A DNA stretch of 64,000 nucleotides from NCBI RefSeq assembly GCF_014200405.1, contig NZ_JACHBQ010000001.1, forward strand, positions 4,216,001 to 4,280,000, in the 5' to 3' direction. The stretch is from Cryobacterium roopkundense (GTDB lineage: Bacteria; Actinomycetota; Actinomycetes; Actinomycetales; Microbacteriaceae). The stretch's first letter is position 1. Every line of letters begins with the position of its first letter. The notes under the pieces are model-generated. The model was not told where the DNA came from and did no database searches. It worked only from the letters and a program-made list of their open reading frames with translations. Shown piece after piece: positions 7,681 to 16,148 of this stretch. Position numbers and translations under genes: made by a program.

Positions 7681-8180
7681 CGCACGCTCCCCGCGGCTGC
7701 CAGCTCCGCGGCCCCGCGCACGAAGCGCCGGACGGCAGCATGGCCCTAGCTGGGGTTCTGTGGCCTGCAGACCTCCTCAAGCTCACCCGCCACGATGACC
7801 TGTGCGTGCACATCATCCTTCCCCGCGACAAGGACCGCTGGGCGGGACTGTTCGCCGGCGTGCGAGTGCTGGCCGAACGGACCGCGCACGTCGGGGTGCA
7901 TGTGCAGCCGGAGCGTGGCGGATTCAGCATCGATCCGGTCGTACTTTTAGGATCCAGTGATCGCCGACGTCGGGCGATGCTCGTCGCGGTAATTCGGGAT
8001 GCAGGCACTGCGGGTGTAGAGCTGACGCCATCGCAGGTCTACGTCGAAACCTTTAGCGCCACGCGCGCGACACTTCGGCTCCCGGTTCCCGCTGGAAGGT
8101 TCAGCGAATGGGGGCTACTGTGCGTCGCGTGGTTCCCACTCACCCCTCTGTTTTCTTCGAAACCCCAGATCCCTTGGTGA
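7677..8180 (+). CDS. Unknown protein, 3' end probably replaced by insertion debris
   Basis: The frame opens at ATG 7677, overlapping the previous TGA by four bases (ATGA). It gives 167 residues with a coherent basic N-terminal part (WPADLLKLTRHDDLCVHIIL, then LAERTAHVGVHVQPERGG) up to about residue 124 (YVETF, near 8049). After that the composition changes to sequence shared with the insertion debris on the other strand. The native C-terminus is therefore probably lost. No family is recognised. Confidence 0.5.
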   Translation: MTHAPRGCQLRGPAHEAPDGSMALAGVLWPADLLKLTRHDDLCVHIILPRDKDRWAGLFAGVRVLAERTAHVGVHVQPERGGFSIDPVVLLGSSDRRRRAMLVAVIRDAGTAGVELTPSQVYVETFSATRATLRLPVPAGRFSEWGLLCVAWFPLTPLFSSKPQIPW

Positions 8181-8241
8181 TGCTGGGGTAGTCGACCGCT
8201 TTGTCGGTACCCGTATTCCTCAGCTACGGAAAGGAGCACGC

Positions 8242-8308
8242 ATGAACTGCCCCCACGATGGAGCCGTGCTGGTGGTCGCTCGCCCCACTGGCATCGAGAT
8301 CGAAGTCT
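8242..8308 (+). pseudogene. Truncated zf-TFIIB-like zinc-ribbon protein
   Basis: A good ribosome site (GGAAAGGAG) precedes ATG 8242 and the start MNCPHDGAVLVVARPTGIEI, then EVCP. This matches the N-terminus of small zf-TFIIB proteins (CP.DG..L....GIEID.CP.C). The second CxxC and the rest (GVWLDRGEL) are missing because mutator-transposase sequence begins here on the other strand. Confidence 0.6.
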
Positions 8309-8872
8309 GCCCGTGGCGACGACCATGGCCTGGGAGAAGACGCGGTGGTTGACGCCGGCCTTGCAGTACGTGGCGTCGAGGAACACATAGGGGTAGCCCG
8401 TCACGCCGAGATCACGTCCACGGAACGTGGCCACTTCCCTGTCGAGATCGGCGCAAATCCGGGATACTTCGGACTTGGAGATGCCGGTGTCGGCGGTAAG
8501 GGCTTTGACCAGGTCGTCAACTTTCCTCGTCGAGACGCCGTGGAGGTAAGCCTCCCTTACGACGGCGAACAGGGCCTGGTCAACACATCGGCGACGCTCG
8601 AGGAGAGCGGGAAAGAACGACCCTTGCCGCAGCTTGGGGATCTTGAGATTCAGGTCGCCGGCCGTCGTCGTGAGGACGCGCGGGCGGGTGCCGTTGCGCT
8701 GGTTGGTGCGGTCCTCGGAGCGTTCGAAACGGCCGGCGCCGATGTGCGCGGTGGCCTCGGCGTCGATGAGTTCTTGGTAGAGCGTTTCGGTCACCGTTCG
8801 GATTCGGTCGGTGACGTCGGTGAGCTTGAGTTCCGAGAGGAGCGCGAGCAGGGTAGACTGGTCTAGAGCCAT
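8309..8872 (-). pseudogene. Mutator (IS256-type) transposase, N-terminal half
   Basis: It reads from ATG 8872 through MALDQSTLLALLSELK, a zinc-free N-terminal domain (HIGAGRFERSEDRTNQRNGT), KIPKLRQGSFFPALLERRR and GVSTRKVDDLVKALTADTG. It then reaches VFLDATYCKAGVNHRVFSQA, where the first DDE aspartate lies (FLDATY). It stops matching after VVATG at about 8309. The open frame runs on to 8039 through unrelated sequence. It lacks the middle and C-terminal catalytic parts and is inactive. The missing part resembles the remnant at 3051-6024 in the opposite orientation. Confidence 0.82.
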
Positions 8873-8996
8873 CGTGTGATGTGTCTTTCTGCGAGGAACT
8901 TTGAACGGTTCTCACTGACCATCGCACGGTGGTTCGTTTCGTTGTTATTCCAACGATCGAACCCCGGGAATTAGACCACTCAGGGGGACGTGACAG

Positions 8997-9034
8997 CCGT
9001 GAGCCCCGGCCAACACCGGAGCTCACGGTTTTTT
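8997..9034 (+). terminator. Rho-independent terminator (plus strand)
   Basis: The stem CCGTGAGC/GCTCACGG (8997-9004 with 9021-9028), with additional CCGG pairing inside, is followed by T6 at 9029-9034. It closes the insertion-rich terC region. Confidence 0.8.
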
Positions 9035-9213
9035 GTGCGTCCGAATCGGCGTTTGCCCGCATTGTGCCCACGAGTGAGACAGCTGAAGCATAAAAAATGC
9101 TCGTAGTGTTGTTGACCGGAGGGATGGCAGCAGTTCCGGATGCCGCAGATCCTGGGCGAGGTTGGAACATGCCGAGTGGCTTGAGGTGAAGTGTTCCGGT
9201 ATTTGGTCGGCAC

Positions 9214-10056
9214 TCATGGATTGCAATGGTCGCACCCTCCTGGATCGGCGTGGGTATGATTTCGTGGTGTACGGGTGTGGTGAGCGCACCGGCCGCAGCC
9301 ATTGATATCGGCTGCGATGGCCCGGGTTGCGGTTCCGCACAAAGAGCAGGGCAGGCCGAGTTCGACATTGGTATGGCCAAACCCGGGCGCTCGGCAGCGC
9401 GGACACTCTGTGGCCAGCCGCTGGGCCATTTTTTCGCAGAGCGAGCGGATGGCTGCGGCGCGGGACGGTGCCTTGTGGGCACGGTAGTCCGGAAGGATTA
9501 CCAGAGAGTGGCGCTGTCTCAGAAGCGCTTCAGCGGTGTCGCCGAGGACCTCGAGTTGGGTGATGTTCTTATGGGCGGTCGTTCGGTCGTTTCGGGTGCT
9601 CTGCAGTATGACTCCTTGGCCCGGGAAGCCAATAGCTAGCGCGAAGGTGAGGGCTTCGTGGGGGCTGGCGATGTGGCGTCCCCCGGGCACTGGAGATATG
9701 GTGATGCTCCCTTCGACAATTTCCAGGCCCAGGGTGTCGTCAATGAAGATGAGAAGTTCAATGTTCTTCATGAGGGGTCCGAATTCGGAGGTAAAGGTGC
9801 CTTCGGAGGCCAGGCCGAGGGCGGTTCCGGCCAATTGCATGCCGAGTTGGGCTTTCGTGCGTGCCGCCTCGCGGGGGCTGAGGGTGCGGGGGATTTCGCC
9901 AGCGAACGTGCCGAACTGGTCGGTGTCCAGACCGGTCGCCGCGGTGACGGTCGCGCCCAGGGCGTTCTGGAATGCGTCGTGGGCGAGCAATTCTTTGCCG
10001 TGCATTGTGGCGAAGGTGATGGCGCGTCCGGTGTAGGCCGTGCGAGGGCGGGTCAC
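9214..10056 (-). CDS. DUF6671-like protein with C-terminal zinc ribbons
   Basis: The 280-residue protein opens YTGRAITFATMHGKELLAHD, followed by DTDQFGTFAGEIPR and a FIDDTLGLEI segment, the pattern I associate with DUF6671. The last 70 residues hold paired CxxC motifs (CPRC, CSLC, CGRC, CDHC) that should bind one or two zinc ions. The GTG start at 10056 overlaps the stop of the PII-like gene (GTGA), so it is the last gene of the dab operon. Function is unknown. Operon position suggests a role linked to inorganic carbon uptake. Confidence 0.75.
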   Translation of the reverse strand: MTRPRTAYTGRAITFATMHGKELLAHDAFQNALGATVTAATGLDTDQFGTFAGEIPRTLSPREAARTKAQLGMQLAGTALGLASEGTFTSEFGPLMKNIELLIFIDDTLGLEIVEGSITISPVPGGRHIASPHEALTFALAIGFPGQGVILQSTRNDRTTAHKNITQLEVLGDTAEALLRQRHSLVILPDYRAHKAPSRAAAIRSLCEKMAQRLATECPRCRAPGFGHTNVELGLPCSLCGTATRAIAADINGCGRCAHHTRTPRNHTHADPGGCDHCNP

Positions 10057-10370
10057 TGGAAGTATTCAGGCCGGGAGACGTAGGTGTCGGAGACGAACAT
10101 GACACCACTGGAGGTGCTGAGAAGTTCCTGGACCGCGCCGATCAGCTCACCGGCGTTGGGCGGCGGGAGCACGGTTATGAGCATTGTTAGGGTGTCATAT
10201 TCGTTGAAGAGTAAAGCCCCGGAGTGCTGGCCATGGTGTCCGATTCCGGACACCCCTGACACTGACGTGTAGCCGGTGGCTCCGGCGGAGGTGATAAGTT
10301 CGCGGATTGCGGGGGCGTCGCGGGCGGGAACGACAACCTCCAGCCGGGTCATTTGAGTCAGGTTGTTCAT
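10053..10370 (-). CDS. PII-like signalling protein of the DAB operon
   Basis: The 105-residue protein has the ferredoxin-like PII fold pattern. A first beta strand (TRLEVVVPARD) is followed by an alpha helix (APAIRELITSAG). A T-loop region GYTSVSGVSGIGHHGQHSG comes next, then ITVLPPPNAGELIGAVQELL. PII-like proteins are commonly encoded with dabA/dabB and are thought to tune the carbon pump through nucleotide or bicarbonate sensing. It starts at ATG 10370, two bases after the dabA stop, and ends inside the DUF6671 start. It is not glnB or glnK: the uridylylation-site tyrosine motif is not evident and no ammonium transporter is nearby. Confidence 0.8.
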   Translation of the reverse strand: MNNLTQMTRLEVVVPARDAPAIRELITSAGATGYTSVSGVSGIGHHGQHSGALLFNEYDTLTMLITVLPPPNAGELIGAVQELLSTSSGVMFVSDTYVSRPEYFQ

Positions 10371-10372
10371 GG

Positions 10373-12802
10373 TCAGATGCCTTTCAGTGCGGTGGAGGCG
10401 ACCGTCCAGCCGTAGGTCGTGTATCGGTACCACGAGGCTGCGGGGTCGGTGCGTGCGGTCAGGGTGATCCAGTCGTTGTCGAGCAGGTTTCGCAACACCT
10501 GGTTGCGCGAAACGATGCGTCCGATGCTGCCCAGGGGCGCTTGGATGATGACGGTCAGGCGCAGCGGTTCGTGGAGCAGCTGATCGCCCAAGCCAACGGA
10601 TTGCCAGGGCAGGCCGCGGCGAAGGTCGCCGGCGTGGCCGGCGAGTACTCCGATGGTGCCGACGGCATTGTGAATTGTCTTCGTTCCGGCACCGAGGGTG
10701 GCGGGGTTGAGGGCGGAGAAGTAGTACTGGTGGTTGATCCACTGGGCGACCACCAAGGGTGCGGTCATGATCGTTTCCAACGCGGTACCGTCCAGGTCTA
10801 ACTCTGTTTGGTAGGAGTGAAGGAACACTCGCCGGTTCAGGTTGACGCCGCGGGTCATCTGACGAGGTCCGATTATCATCGCGGCGTTTCCAGCGAGCCC
10901 GAGCTCTGGATAGACTTCCGCCCAATCGTGGGCGCGCCCCTGTACCCGGGCGGGGGAGTGCGGGGACGCTCCGGGCAGGTCCTGGGCGCGTTCCCTGACC
11001 AGCCTTTCGGCGGCGGTGTGCTGGGCTCGGTCGAAGGCGTGCGCCGCATCGACATGACTCTGCGGGATGAGGTGCCGGTCAAGGAGCGCGACGGCGTCGG
11101 TGACGGTGTTGTGCTCAGCTGCGATGAAGAAGCTGTCGGAGGGGATGTCGATTCCGCGGACCGCCAGAAGGGCGCGGACCTCGGGGTCGTTGAAGATGGC
11201 GGCGGAGGCGCGGGCATTAGCCGCTCCGGGGTTGCCGCCGCAGGCACCACAATCCAAAGCGGACTGGTACAGGTTGTTTGTCGACTCGGATGCGTGGCCG
11301 GCCAGCACGATCAGCGGGGCGAAACGGGTGATGCCCATCATCCGTACCGCGGTTTCCGCCATCGCGGTGCGCTCTTCCAACGTGAACGTGTCGGCGACTG
11401 TCACGTTGCTCGGGAGAGGGGTCGTCGCTGGGGTCAGGAATCGGTGGATTCGTGCCTGCAACGTGGGGGTGAGAGTGCGGAGCACGCTGACGGCGCCGAA
11501 CAGCCAGCCAGATACCTCCGCGAACGCGAAGGGTGTGACTGCGCCGGAGTCGGCACGGTGGGTTGATCGCCGGAGCGCGTCCCGGGTGCGACCGCGCAGG
11601 ACGTGGTCTTCAGCCTGTGCCGAGTGGGTTGGGTGTTCGGTGAGGTGGTGCCGTGCGGTCAGGAGGGCCGGCAACGCATTAATGCCCCCGCGGGCTCTGT
11701 ACCGGGAGAAGCGCACGGGGACGCCGAAGAATCCGGCGAACCCGAACGTTTCCACGTCGGGCAGGACTTCGAGGTGACGTCGCATGCCTTCGGATCGAGG
11801 ATCGATGCACATCACCAGTTGAAGTCGGGGACGAGGTGTGGAGGGACCGGTGGTCCTAAGGGCGTCCATCAGGGTGGCTCGGTAATGCAGTTCGTAGGCC
11901 TTCTGCCACGTCAAAGCGTGGTCGGACAGCGGATGGGTGGCCAAGACCCAGCTCACGGCCACGGTGTCGCCCCGGTCTGCCCGACTGCCGGCAATCGACC
12001 GGGCAACCTGCTCGGCCCTGTTCCAGAGGGACGGTGGCGTCTCGTCGGCCAGGACCGGTCTGTGGGGTGATAGCAGGCGGGTTGCGCCGAGCACGGCGTT
12101 GAGGGTCAATCTCACGCCCAGGTAGGAGAGCAGATCGATGTCCCCGATCTTTTCGGCCCGCCACTTGATGTGGCTGACCCAGCCCGGCAGATGCTGGAGC
12201 TCGGTTCGGAGCGTCTCTGTCACCGCCTCCGGCGGGACTCCGAGTTTGCCCAGCGCCCACGACAGTGCGGCGTCGGGCTCGCCGGGCAATTCGGCCAGCG
12301 TGCGGCGCGCCGCTCGGGGGAGTGCCGGGTCCCGCCGGGCCAGGGTTCGCCACGCTTGGTAAAAGCCGTGCTGCTTGTGGGGCATCGCCCAGAGCGGGTC
12401 CGGGTTCAGGTAGGACGACACCCAGGTGGCCAAGTACTCGTCCAGCCAGGGCGCTGATGGTGCAGTAGCGGCGGGAGAATGCCACTGCGCGTTCTTCATG
12501 TCCAGGATAGCCACGCTCATCGCCGACACGCTTTTCCCGCCGAGGGTGAGCTGGCCGGCGAGTTCGGGGACGCGCTCGATCAGTGCTGCCTCGAGGTCTG
12601 CGGTGACGATGCGGCCACAGGCGGCGTCGGCGAGGTAGGCGTCTCGGGACCGGGCGAGGACCACGCCCGGGGTGACGGCCGTCTCGAATGGACGAGTTTC
12701 GTGGCCCGCGAGAGGGTTCACAGCAATGAAGGACTCCACCGGCCAGGACGGGACAATGTCTTGGGCCGCTCTGGCCACTTGGGCACGAAGAATCAAATTC
12801 AT
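10373..12802 (-). CDS. dabA: DabA (DUF2309), inorganic carbon pump catalytic subunit
   Basis: The 809-residue protein has the DabA zinc site: C332 and D334 (MCIDPRSEG), then H503 and C518 (LAGHASES ... LDCGACGG). The spacing is almost identical to the Halothiobacillus enzyme. DabA is a beta-carbonic-anhydrase-like subunit that converts CO2 to bicarbonate in one direction, energised by its membrane partner DabB. The true start is ATG 12802, which overlaps the dabB stop (ATGA). The longer open frame upstream is dabB read in another frame. In a heterotroph this supplies bicarbonate for carboxylases at low CO2. Confidence 0.93.
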   Translation of the reverse strand: MNLILRAQVARAAQDIVPSWPVESFIAVNPLAGHETRPFETAVTPGVVLARSRDAYLADAACGRIVTADLEAALIERVPELAGQLTLGGKSVSAMSVAILDMKNAQWHSPAATAPSAPWLDEYLATWVSSYLNPDPLWAMPHKQHGFYQAWRTLARRDPALPRAARRTLAELPGEPDAALSWALGKLGVPPEAVTETLRTELQHLPGWVSHIKWRAEKIGDIDLLSYLGVRLTLNAVLGATRLLSPHRPVLADETPPSLWNRAEQVARSIAGSRADRGDTVAVSWVLATHPLSDHALTWQKAYELHYRATLMDALRTTGPSTPRPRLQLVMCIDPRSEGMRRHLEVLPDVETFGFAGFFGVPVRFSRYRARGGINALPALLTARHHLTEHPTHSAQAEDHVLRGRTRDALRRSTHRADSGAVTPFAFAEVSGWLFGAVSVLRTLTPTLQARIHRFLTPATTPLPSNVTVADTFTLEERTAMAETAVRMMGITRFAPLIVLAGHASESTNNLYQSALDCGACGGNPGAANARASAAIFNDPEVRALLAVRGIDIPSDSFFIAAEHNTVTDAVALLDRHLIPQSHVDAAHAFDRAQHTAAERLVRERAQDLPGASPHSPARVQGRAHDWAEVYPELGLAGNAAMIIGPRQMTRGVNLNRRVFLHSYQTELDLDGTALETIMTAPLVVAQWINHQYYFSALNPATLGAGTKTIHNAVGTIGVLAGHAGDLRRGLPWQSVGLGDQLLHEPLRLTVIIQAPLGSIGRIVSRNQVLRNLLDNDWITLTARTDPAASWYRYTTYGWTVASTALKGI

Positions 12803-14343
12803 GACAGCACTCCTGTGGTCACTGGCGGGCGGGGGATAGCGGGCGGGCGGGGGAGGGCGGTCGTCACGGTTCTGGAGTAAACGAGGTCGCGCAGGTGCAC
12901 AGTCCGGTACGGGTTGCGGGAGAGCAGTTGGACCGCGATAAGGCCGACGGCGGGCACGGCCAGCAGCCAGGCGGGGGCGGCGTTGATCGTGGTCGAGGGC
13001 TCCAATGTCGTTGTGAACACCTGCAGAAGGGCCACATATCCGAACGCCAGCACCACTATGGAGGCCGTGCCGGTGAGGAACGTTCGGGGGGAGAAAGTGG
13101 TGCCCAGCGCTGTGCCCAGGGCAACGCCGGCGGTCACGGCTACGAACATGAGCAGAGCGCTTCCGGCCGGTGACACGGTGGGGGCGAAGACCCATTTTGC
13201 TGCGGCCAGCGCCGCCAACGGAACCAGCGCCGAGATGGTCACGGCTGCAGCGAGTGCAAACGGAGAGTGGACCTTTCGGGGTGGCAGGTCCCGGTCGATG
13301 GCGTGCTGGCGCACCCCCATGCCTGCCCCGAGAAAGAGAGTCGACTTGAACAGGGAGTGGGCTACCAGATGGAAGATTGCGGCCGCAAACACGCCCAAAC
13401 CGCAGGCCATGATCATGAACCCCATCTGCGCCATTGTGGAGAACACCAGCCGTCCCTTCACATCCGGCCGGACCAGGCGGACCGCCGATGCGTAGACCAG
13501 CGTCACGGCACCGGCCACAAAGACCCCGATCATCACGGCCTGGTGCGGCGCGATGGCCGGGGCGAATCGGATCAGCAGGATCGCACCGGCGTTGACCACG
13601 CCGGCGTGCATCAGCGCAGACACCGGCGTGGGCGCCGCCAACGTGAACGGCAACCAGCCATGGAAAGGGATCTGGCTGGAGCGAGCCAACGCCGAGACCA
13701 CGAGGAGCGCGGCACTGGTCAGTTGAACCGGAAGCGGCAACGACTCCGCGACCGCACCAAGCTGATCCAGACGAATGTCTCCTCGGGCGGTAAACAGCAG
13801 GATGGCGACCGGAATCAGGAAAGCGGTGTCAGCGATCATGAACCGGAATCCGGCGCGCCGGATCCCATCGCGGGCCTGCGCAAGCGGGAGATAGGTTGCC
13901 AGGAGCATAACGAGGGCCGCCCCCGCTCCAATCCAGGCGACGGTGAACAGGGCCACTGACCCGGCGCACACCATCACGACGGTGAAACCGGTGAGCAGGT
14001 TGGCTGCAACGACAAACCAGACCTGTCGAAGGTCGCCCCGGAGGTATCGAATCGCGAAGACCTGAATCAGCGCGCTGAGTCCCAGCACCAGCATCGACAA
14101 GATCAACGCCAAGGCATCCAAGCTCACAGAGGTGGACCCGAACACCACCTCTTCGGGCTGGTACGGCGCGGCAGCGGACGCGATAGCGACCGAGACAGTC
14201 GTGACAAACCCTATCCCGACCACGATCGCCGCCAAGCGGGCGGCCCTGTCCCCGCCTGCCCCCACCCAGCCGAGGAGCGCGGCGCAGAGCCCTGCGATCC
14301 ACGGCGTGAGTGTCACTCCACCCACAACAAACCAATCAGACAT
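12799..14343 (-). CDS. dabB: DabB, proton-translocating NuoL/MrpA-like membrane subunit
   Basis: The 514-residue protein has about 13-14 membrane helices and the proton-channel region typical of NuoL/Mrp antiporters: LARSSQIPFHGWLPFTLAAP near residue 230, followed by VSALMHAGVVNAG and a MAQMGFM/FHLVAHSLFKSTLFL section. DabB couples ion flow to DabA. ATG 14343 is chosen because GAGAGG lies 5 nt upstream; a GTG six bases earlier has no ribosome site. It is the first gene of the operon dabB-dabA-PII-like-DUF6671, divergent from a helix-turn-helix gene. Confidence 0.92.
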   Translation of the reverse strand: MSDWFVVGGVTLTPWIAGLCAALLGWVGAGGDRAARLAAIVVGIGFVTTVSVAIASAAAPYQPEEVVFGSTSVSLDALALILSMLVLGLSALIQVFAIRYLRGDLRQVWFVVAANLLTGFTVVMVCAGSVALFTVAWIGAGAALVMLLATYLPLAQARDGIRRAGFRFMIADTAFLIPVAILLFTARGDIRLDQLGAVAESLPLPVQLTSAALLVVSALARSSQIPFHGWLPFTLAAPTPVSALMHAGVVNAGAILLIRFAPAIAPHQAVMIGVFVAGAVTLVYASAVRLVRPDVKGRLVFSTMAQMGFMIMACGLGVFAAAIFHLVAHSLFKSTLFLGAGMGVRQHAIDRDLPPRKVHSPFALAAAVTISALVPLAALAAAKWVFAPTVSPAGSALLMFVAVTAGVALGTALGTTFSPRTFLTGTASIVVLAFGYVALLQVFTTTLEPSTTINAAPAWLLAVPAVGLIAVQLLSRNPYRTVHLRDLVYSRTVTTALPRPPAIPRPPVTTGVLS

Positions 14344-14449
14344 CGCCACCTCTCAAAGCACGACTTATAAAACAGGAAAAGCATAGCACGTGTTTAGTGT
14401 CTGGAATTGAGTGTAGAGAGAAGTTCGTCGGGTGGGAGATAATTGAGAG
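14344..14449. promoter_or_regulatory. Divergent promoter region dabB / HTH regulator
   Basis: This 106-bp AT-richer spacer lies between two divergent starts and contains TTATAAAAC and related AT stretches. It must hold both promoters and probably the site of the small regulator. No clear palindrome could be fixed by eye. Confidence 0.45.
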
Positions 14450-14734
14450 ATGGCGACCTGGACGTTTCTGACCAATCACGCCCACGTGTTGTTGTGCGTG
14501 GCGGACAACGCGAACGTGCGGCTGCGCGACGTCGCCGTCCAGGTCGGTATCACTGAGCGAGCCGCACAGCGCATCGTCACCGAGCTGGAAGAGGCGGGCT
14601 ACCTAGACCGCGAACGCGAAGGACGCCGCAACACCTACCGGCTTAACACCGCGATGCCACTTCGGCATCCCCTGGATCGCGATCATCGCATCGGGGAGCT
14701 TCTTGCTGCCTTCGCCAACAGTCAAGGCAAGTAG
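14450..14734 (+). CDS. Small winged helix-turn-helix regulator next to the dab operon
   Basis: The 94-residue protein is almost wholly one winged helix: NHAHVLLCVADNANVRLRDV, a recognition helix TERAAQRIVTELEEAGYLDR and a wing EREGRRNTYRLN. It is of the MarR/ArsR/IclR-like class with no ligand domain or metal-site cysteines. It is divergent from dabB with a short shared promoter region, so it is the likely local regulator of the carbon pump. The signal it senses cannot be read from the sequence. Confidence 0.75.
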   Translation: MATWTFLTNHAHVLLCVADNANVRLRDVAVQVGITERAAQRIVTELEEAGYLDREREGRRNTYRLNTAMPLRHPLDRDHRIGELLAAFANSQGK

Positions 14735-15070
14735 CAGATCCGCGGGTCTCGCTGTCTGACTCCGTATGGGTGTGCCTGGCTGCCGTTCTTCCCGCCGCCG
14801 CTGTCGCTGGCTCGACTTCTCTTGGGCCCGACCGCCGAGCGAAGTCCACTGTTGCGAGGGATAGCCACCATCGGCAGCGGGGAAGAATTCACTACTGTCG
14901 CTGTGCGAAATGGCTGCGGCGACTTTCGGCTGGCCTGCCGAAATTGTAGCCCTGGAACGATTCGGTGGCCCCGAACCCGGAGGTCAGCAGAAATCGAGGC
15001 CAACGGCCTGTTGGCGCGGTGAAGGTCGTCTTGGAAACTATTTCGGCAGGTTTACTGACGGAGTTGCCCC
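14735..15070. other. Intergenic stretch without recognised content
   Basis: There are 336 bp between the HTH gene and the LuxR remnant. Frames are short, composition is mixed and there is no strong hairpin. It may be worn coding sequence, but nothing can be identified. Confidence 0.5.
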
Positions 15071-15536
15071 GTGGCCGAAAACGGTAGACACCAAGTTCCA
15101 CCCCGTGTCGTTCTCACCCTCGGGCTCGCCGACCAGACTGAAGTGCTGTCTGCTGCGATTCTCGCGAGCAATTGCTTCCGCGGGGCGGGGGCCCACGCCA
15201 TCTGGCTGCCGGCCCTGCGCGCGAACTCGTGGTACTGATGGGACGCGCGGCCCTCGTGGCCAGCGAACTCAGAGCCTGCTGGGCCGTGGCCTGGGCCGAC
15301 CTTCGTGACACCCCGACCCGGGCGGCACCCCTGCCGACCTGGAACTGCTCGACCTAATACCGGTTCCGGGCCCGGTCCGTGGCCCCGAACTCGAAGTGCT
15401 CGCGCTCGTGGCCAACGGGCATTCGAACGGCCAGATCGGCGAGGCTCTCGGCTGCAGCCCCCAAGCCGTGAAATGGCATCTCGCCCGTGTCATGCGTGAA
15501 TGGAAGGTGTGCAACCGCGCGTCGCAATGTTGGCTC
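15071..15536 (+). pseudogene. Decayed LuxR-type regulator
   Basis: The 3' part (about 15385-15535) reads a GerE/LuxR DNA-binding domain: ELEVLALVANGHSNGQIGEA, LGCSPQAVKWHLARVM, then REWKVCNRAS. Upstream pieces in other frames (VVLTLGLADQTEVLSAAI; ELVVLMGRAALVASELRACW) look like a sensory N-terminus separated by stops and frameshifts. There are at least two breaks, so no intact protein is made. Only the HTH end is recognisable. Confidence 0.5.
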
Positions 15537-15732
15537 TTCGTACAACGTTCCGGGCGGCGCGCACGCGCCGAGCTAGCCTCAACACGGACCTGTTCGGCAG
15601 GATCCCGTTCAACCTGCGACGCATGCACCGCACCCGTGAAAACGAGAAAGTTGTGAGGCACGCGCATCATGAAACTTCTCATGTCGTCAGTCGGAGCAGC
15701 CAGCATTGGCGGCCTGCTCCTCGCACTTCTCC

Positions 15733-15753
15733 CCCCGATCGCAGCGATCGGGG
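15733..15753 (-). terminator. Palindromic hairpin after the small acidic gene
   Basis: CCCCGATC (15733-15740) and GATCGGGG (15746-15753) form an 8-bp perfect stem with loop GCAGC. It lies 7 bp downstream of the minus-strand gene ending at 15760. There is no T tract, so it may be a weak terminator or 3' stabiliser. Confidence 0.5.
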
Positions 15754-15759
15754 CTTGGG

Positions 15760-15918
15760 TCAGGAGTCCTCGGGCTGGTGTACTTCGGCTGGAGCCTGCT
15801 TCGGGTCGGCGGTCGGGGCCACACCGGGCGCGTGCTTATCGTGATAGAGCTCATCGTGCAGGTCGGCGGCCGACTCTTCTTTGAGGTGCTCCCACGTGGA
15901 CTTCGATACGTGCTTCAT
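15760..15918 (-). CDS. Small hydrophilic protein of unknown function
   Basis: The 52-residue protein starts MKHVSKSTWEHLKEESAADL and ends in a Pro/Ala-rich tail (PTADPKQAPAEV). It has many His, Glu and Asp residues and no membrane segment. ATG 15918 follows a GGGAG site at normal distance, and a hairpin follows the stop. I do not recognise a family. The amphipathic charged helix and disordered tail are all that can be said. Confidence 0.55.
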   Translation of the reverse strand: MKHVSKSTWEHLKEESAADLHDELYHDKHAPGVAPTADPKQAPAEVHQPEDS

Positions 15919-16148
15919 CAATTGGCTCTCCCTTCGTTCCCGACGGGGGAACCAGTGCGTAGTATCCTCGGTCCCAACGCTGGACTCCAGCGTTGAGAAG
16001 GCCAACAGCGGGCTGTGAATATCAAACGGATGTCGGCGCCGTCGCCCCACTGCACTCTCACACTTTCGTCATGGGTTGCTCATAGCATTCCCACATCACG
16101 CCTCCAGATCCGCGCGCCAGTCTGATCGTGCTCGGAAAGGAGCACACG

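Noticed and set aside
10373..13195. Longer dabA frame starting at 13195
   Set aside because: The extra 131 residues are Arg/Pro-rich shadow translation of dabB. ATG 12802 overlaps the dabB stop and starts with the family N-terminus.
15669..15759. Possible small membrane protein starting MKLLMSSVGAASIGG
   Set aside because: No convincing ribosome site. It runs into the antisense of the small acidic gene and its hairpin, and the frame loses membrane character after 30 codons.
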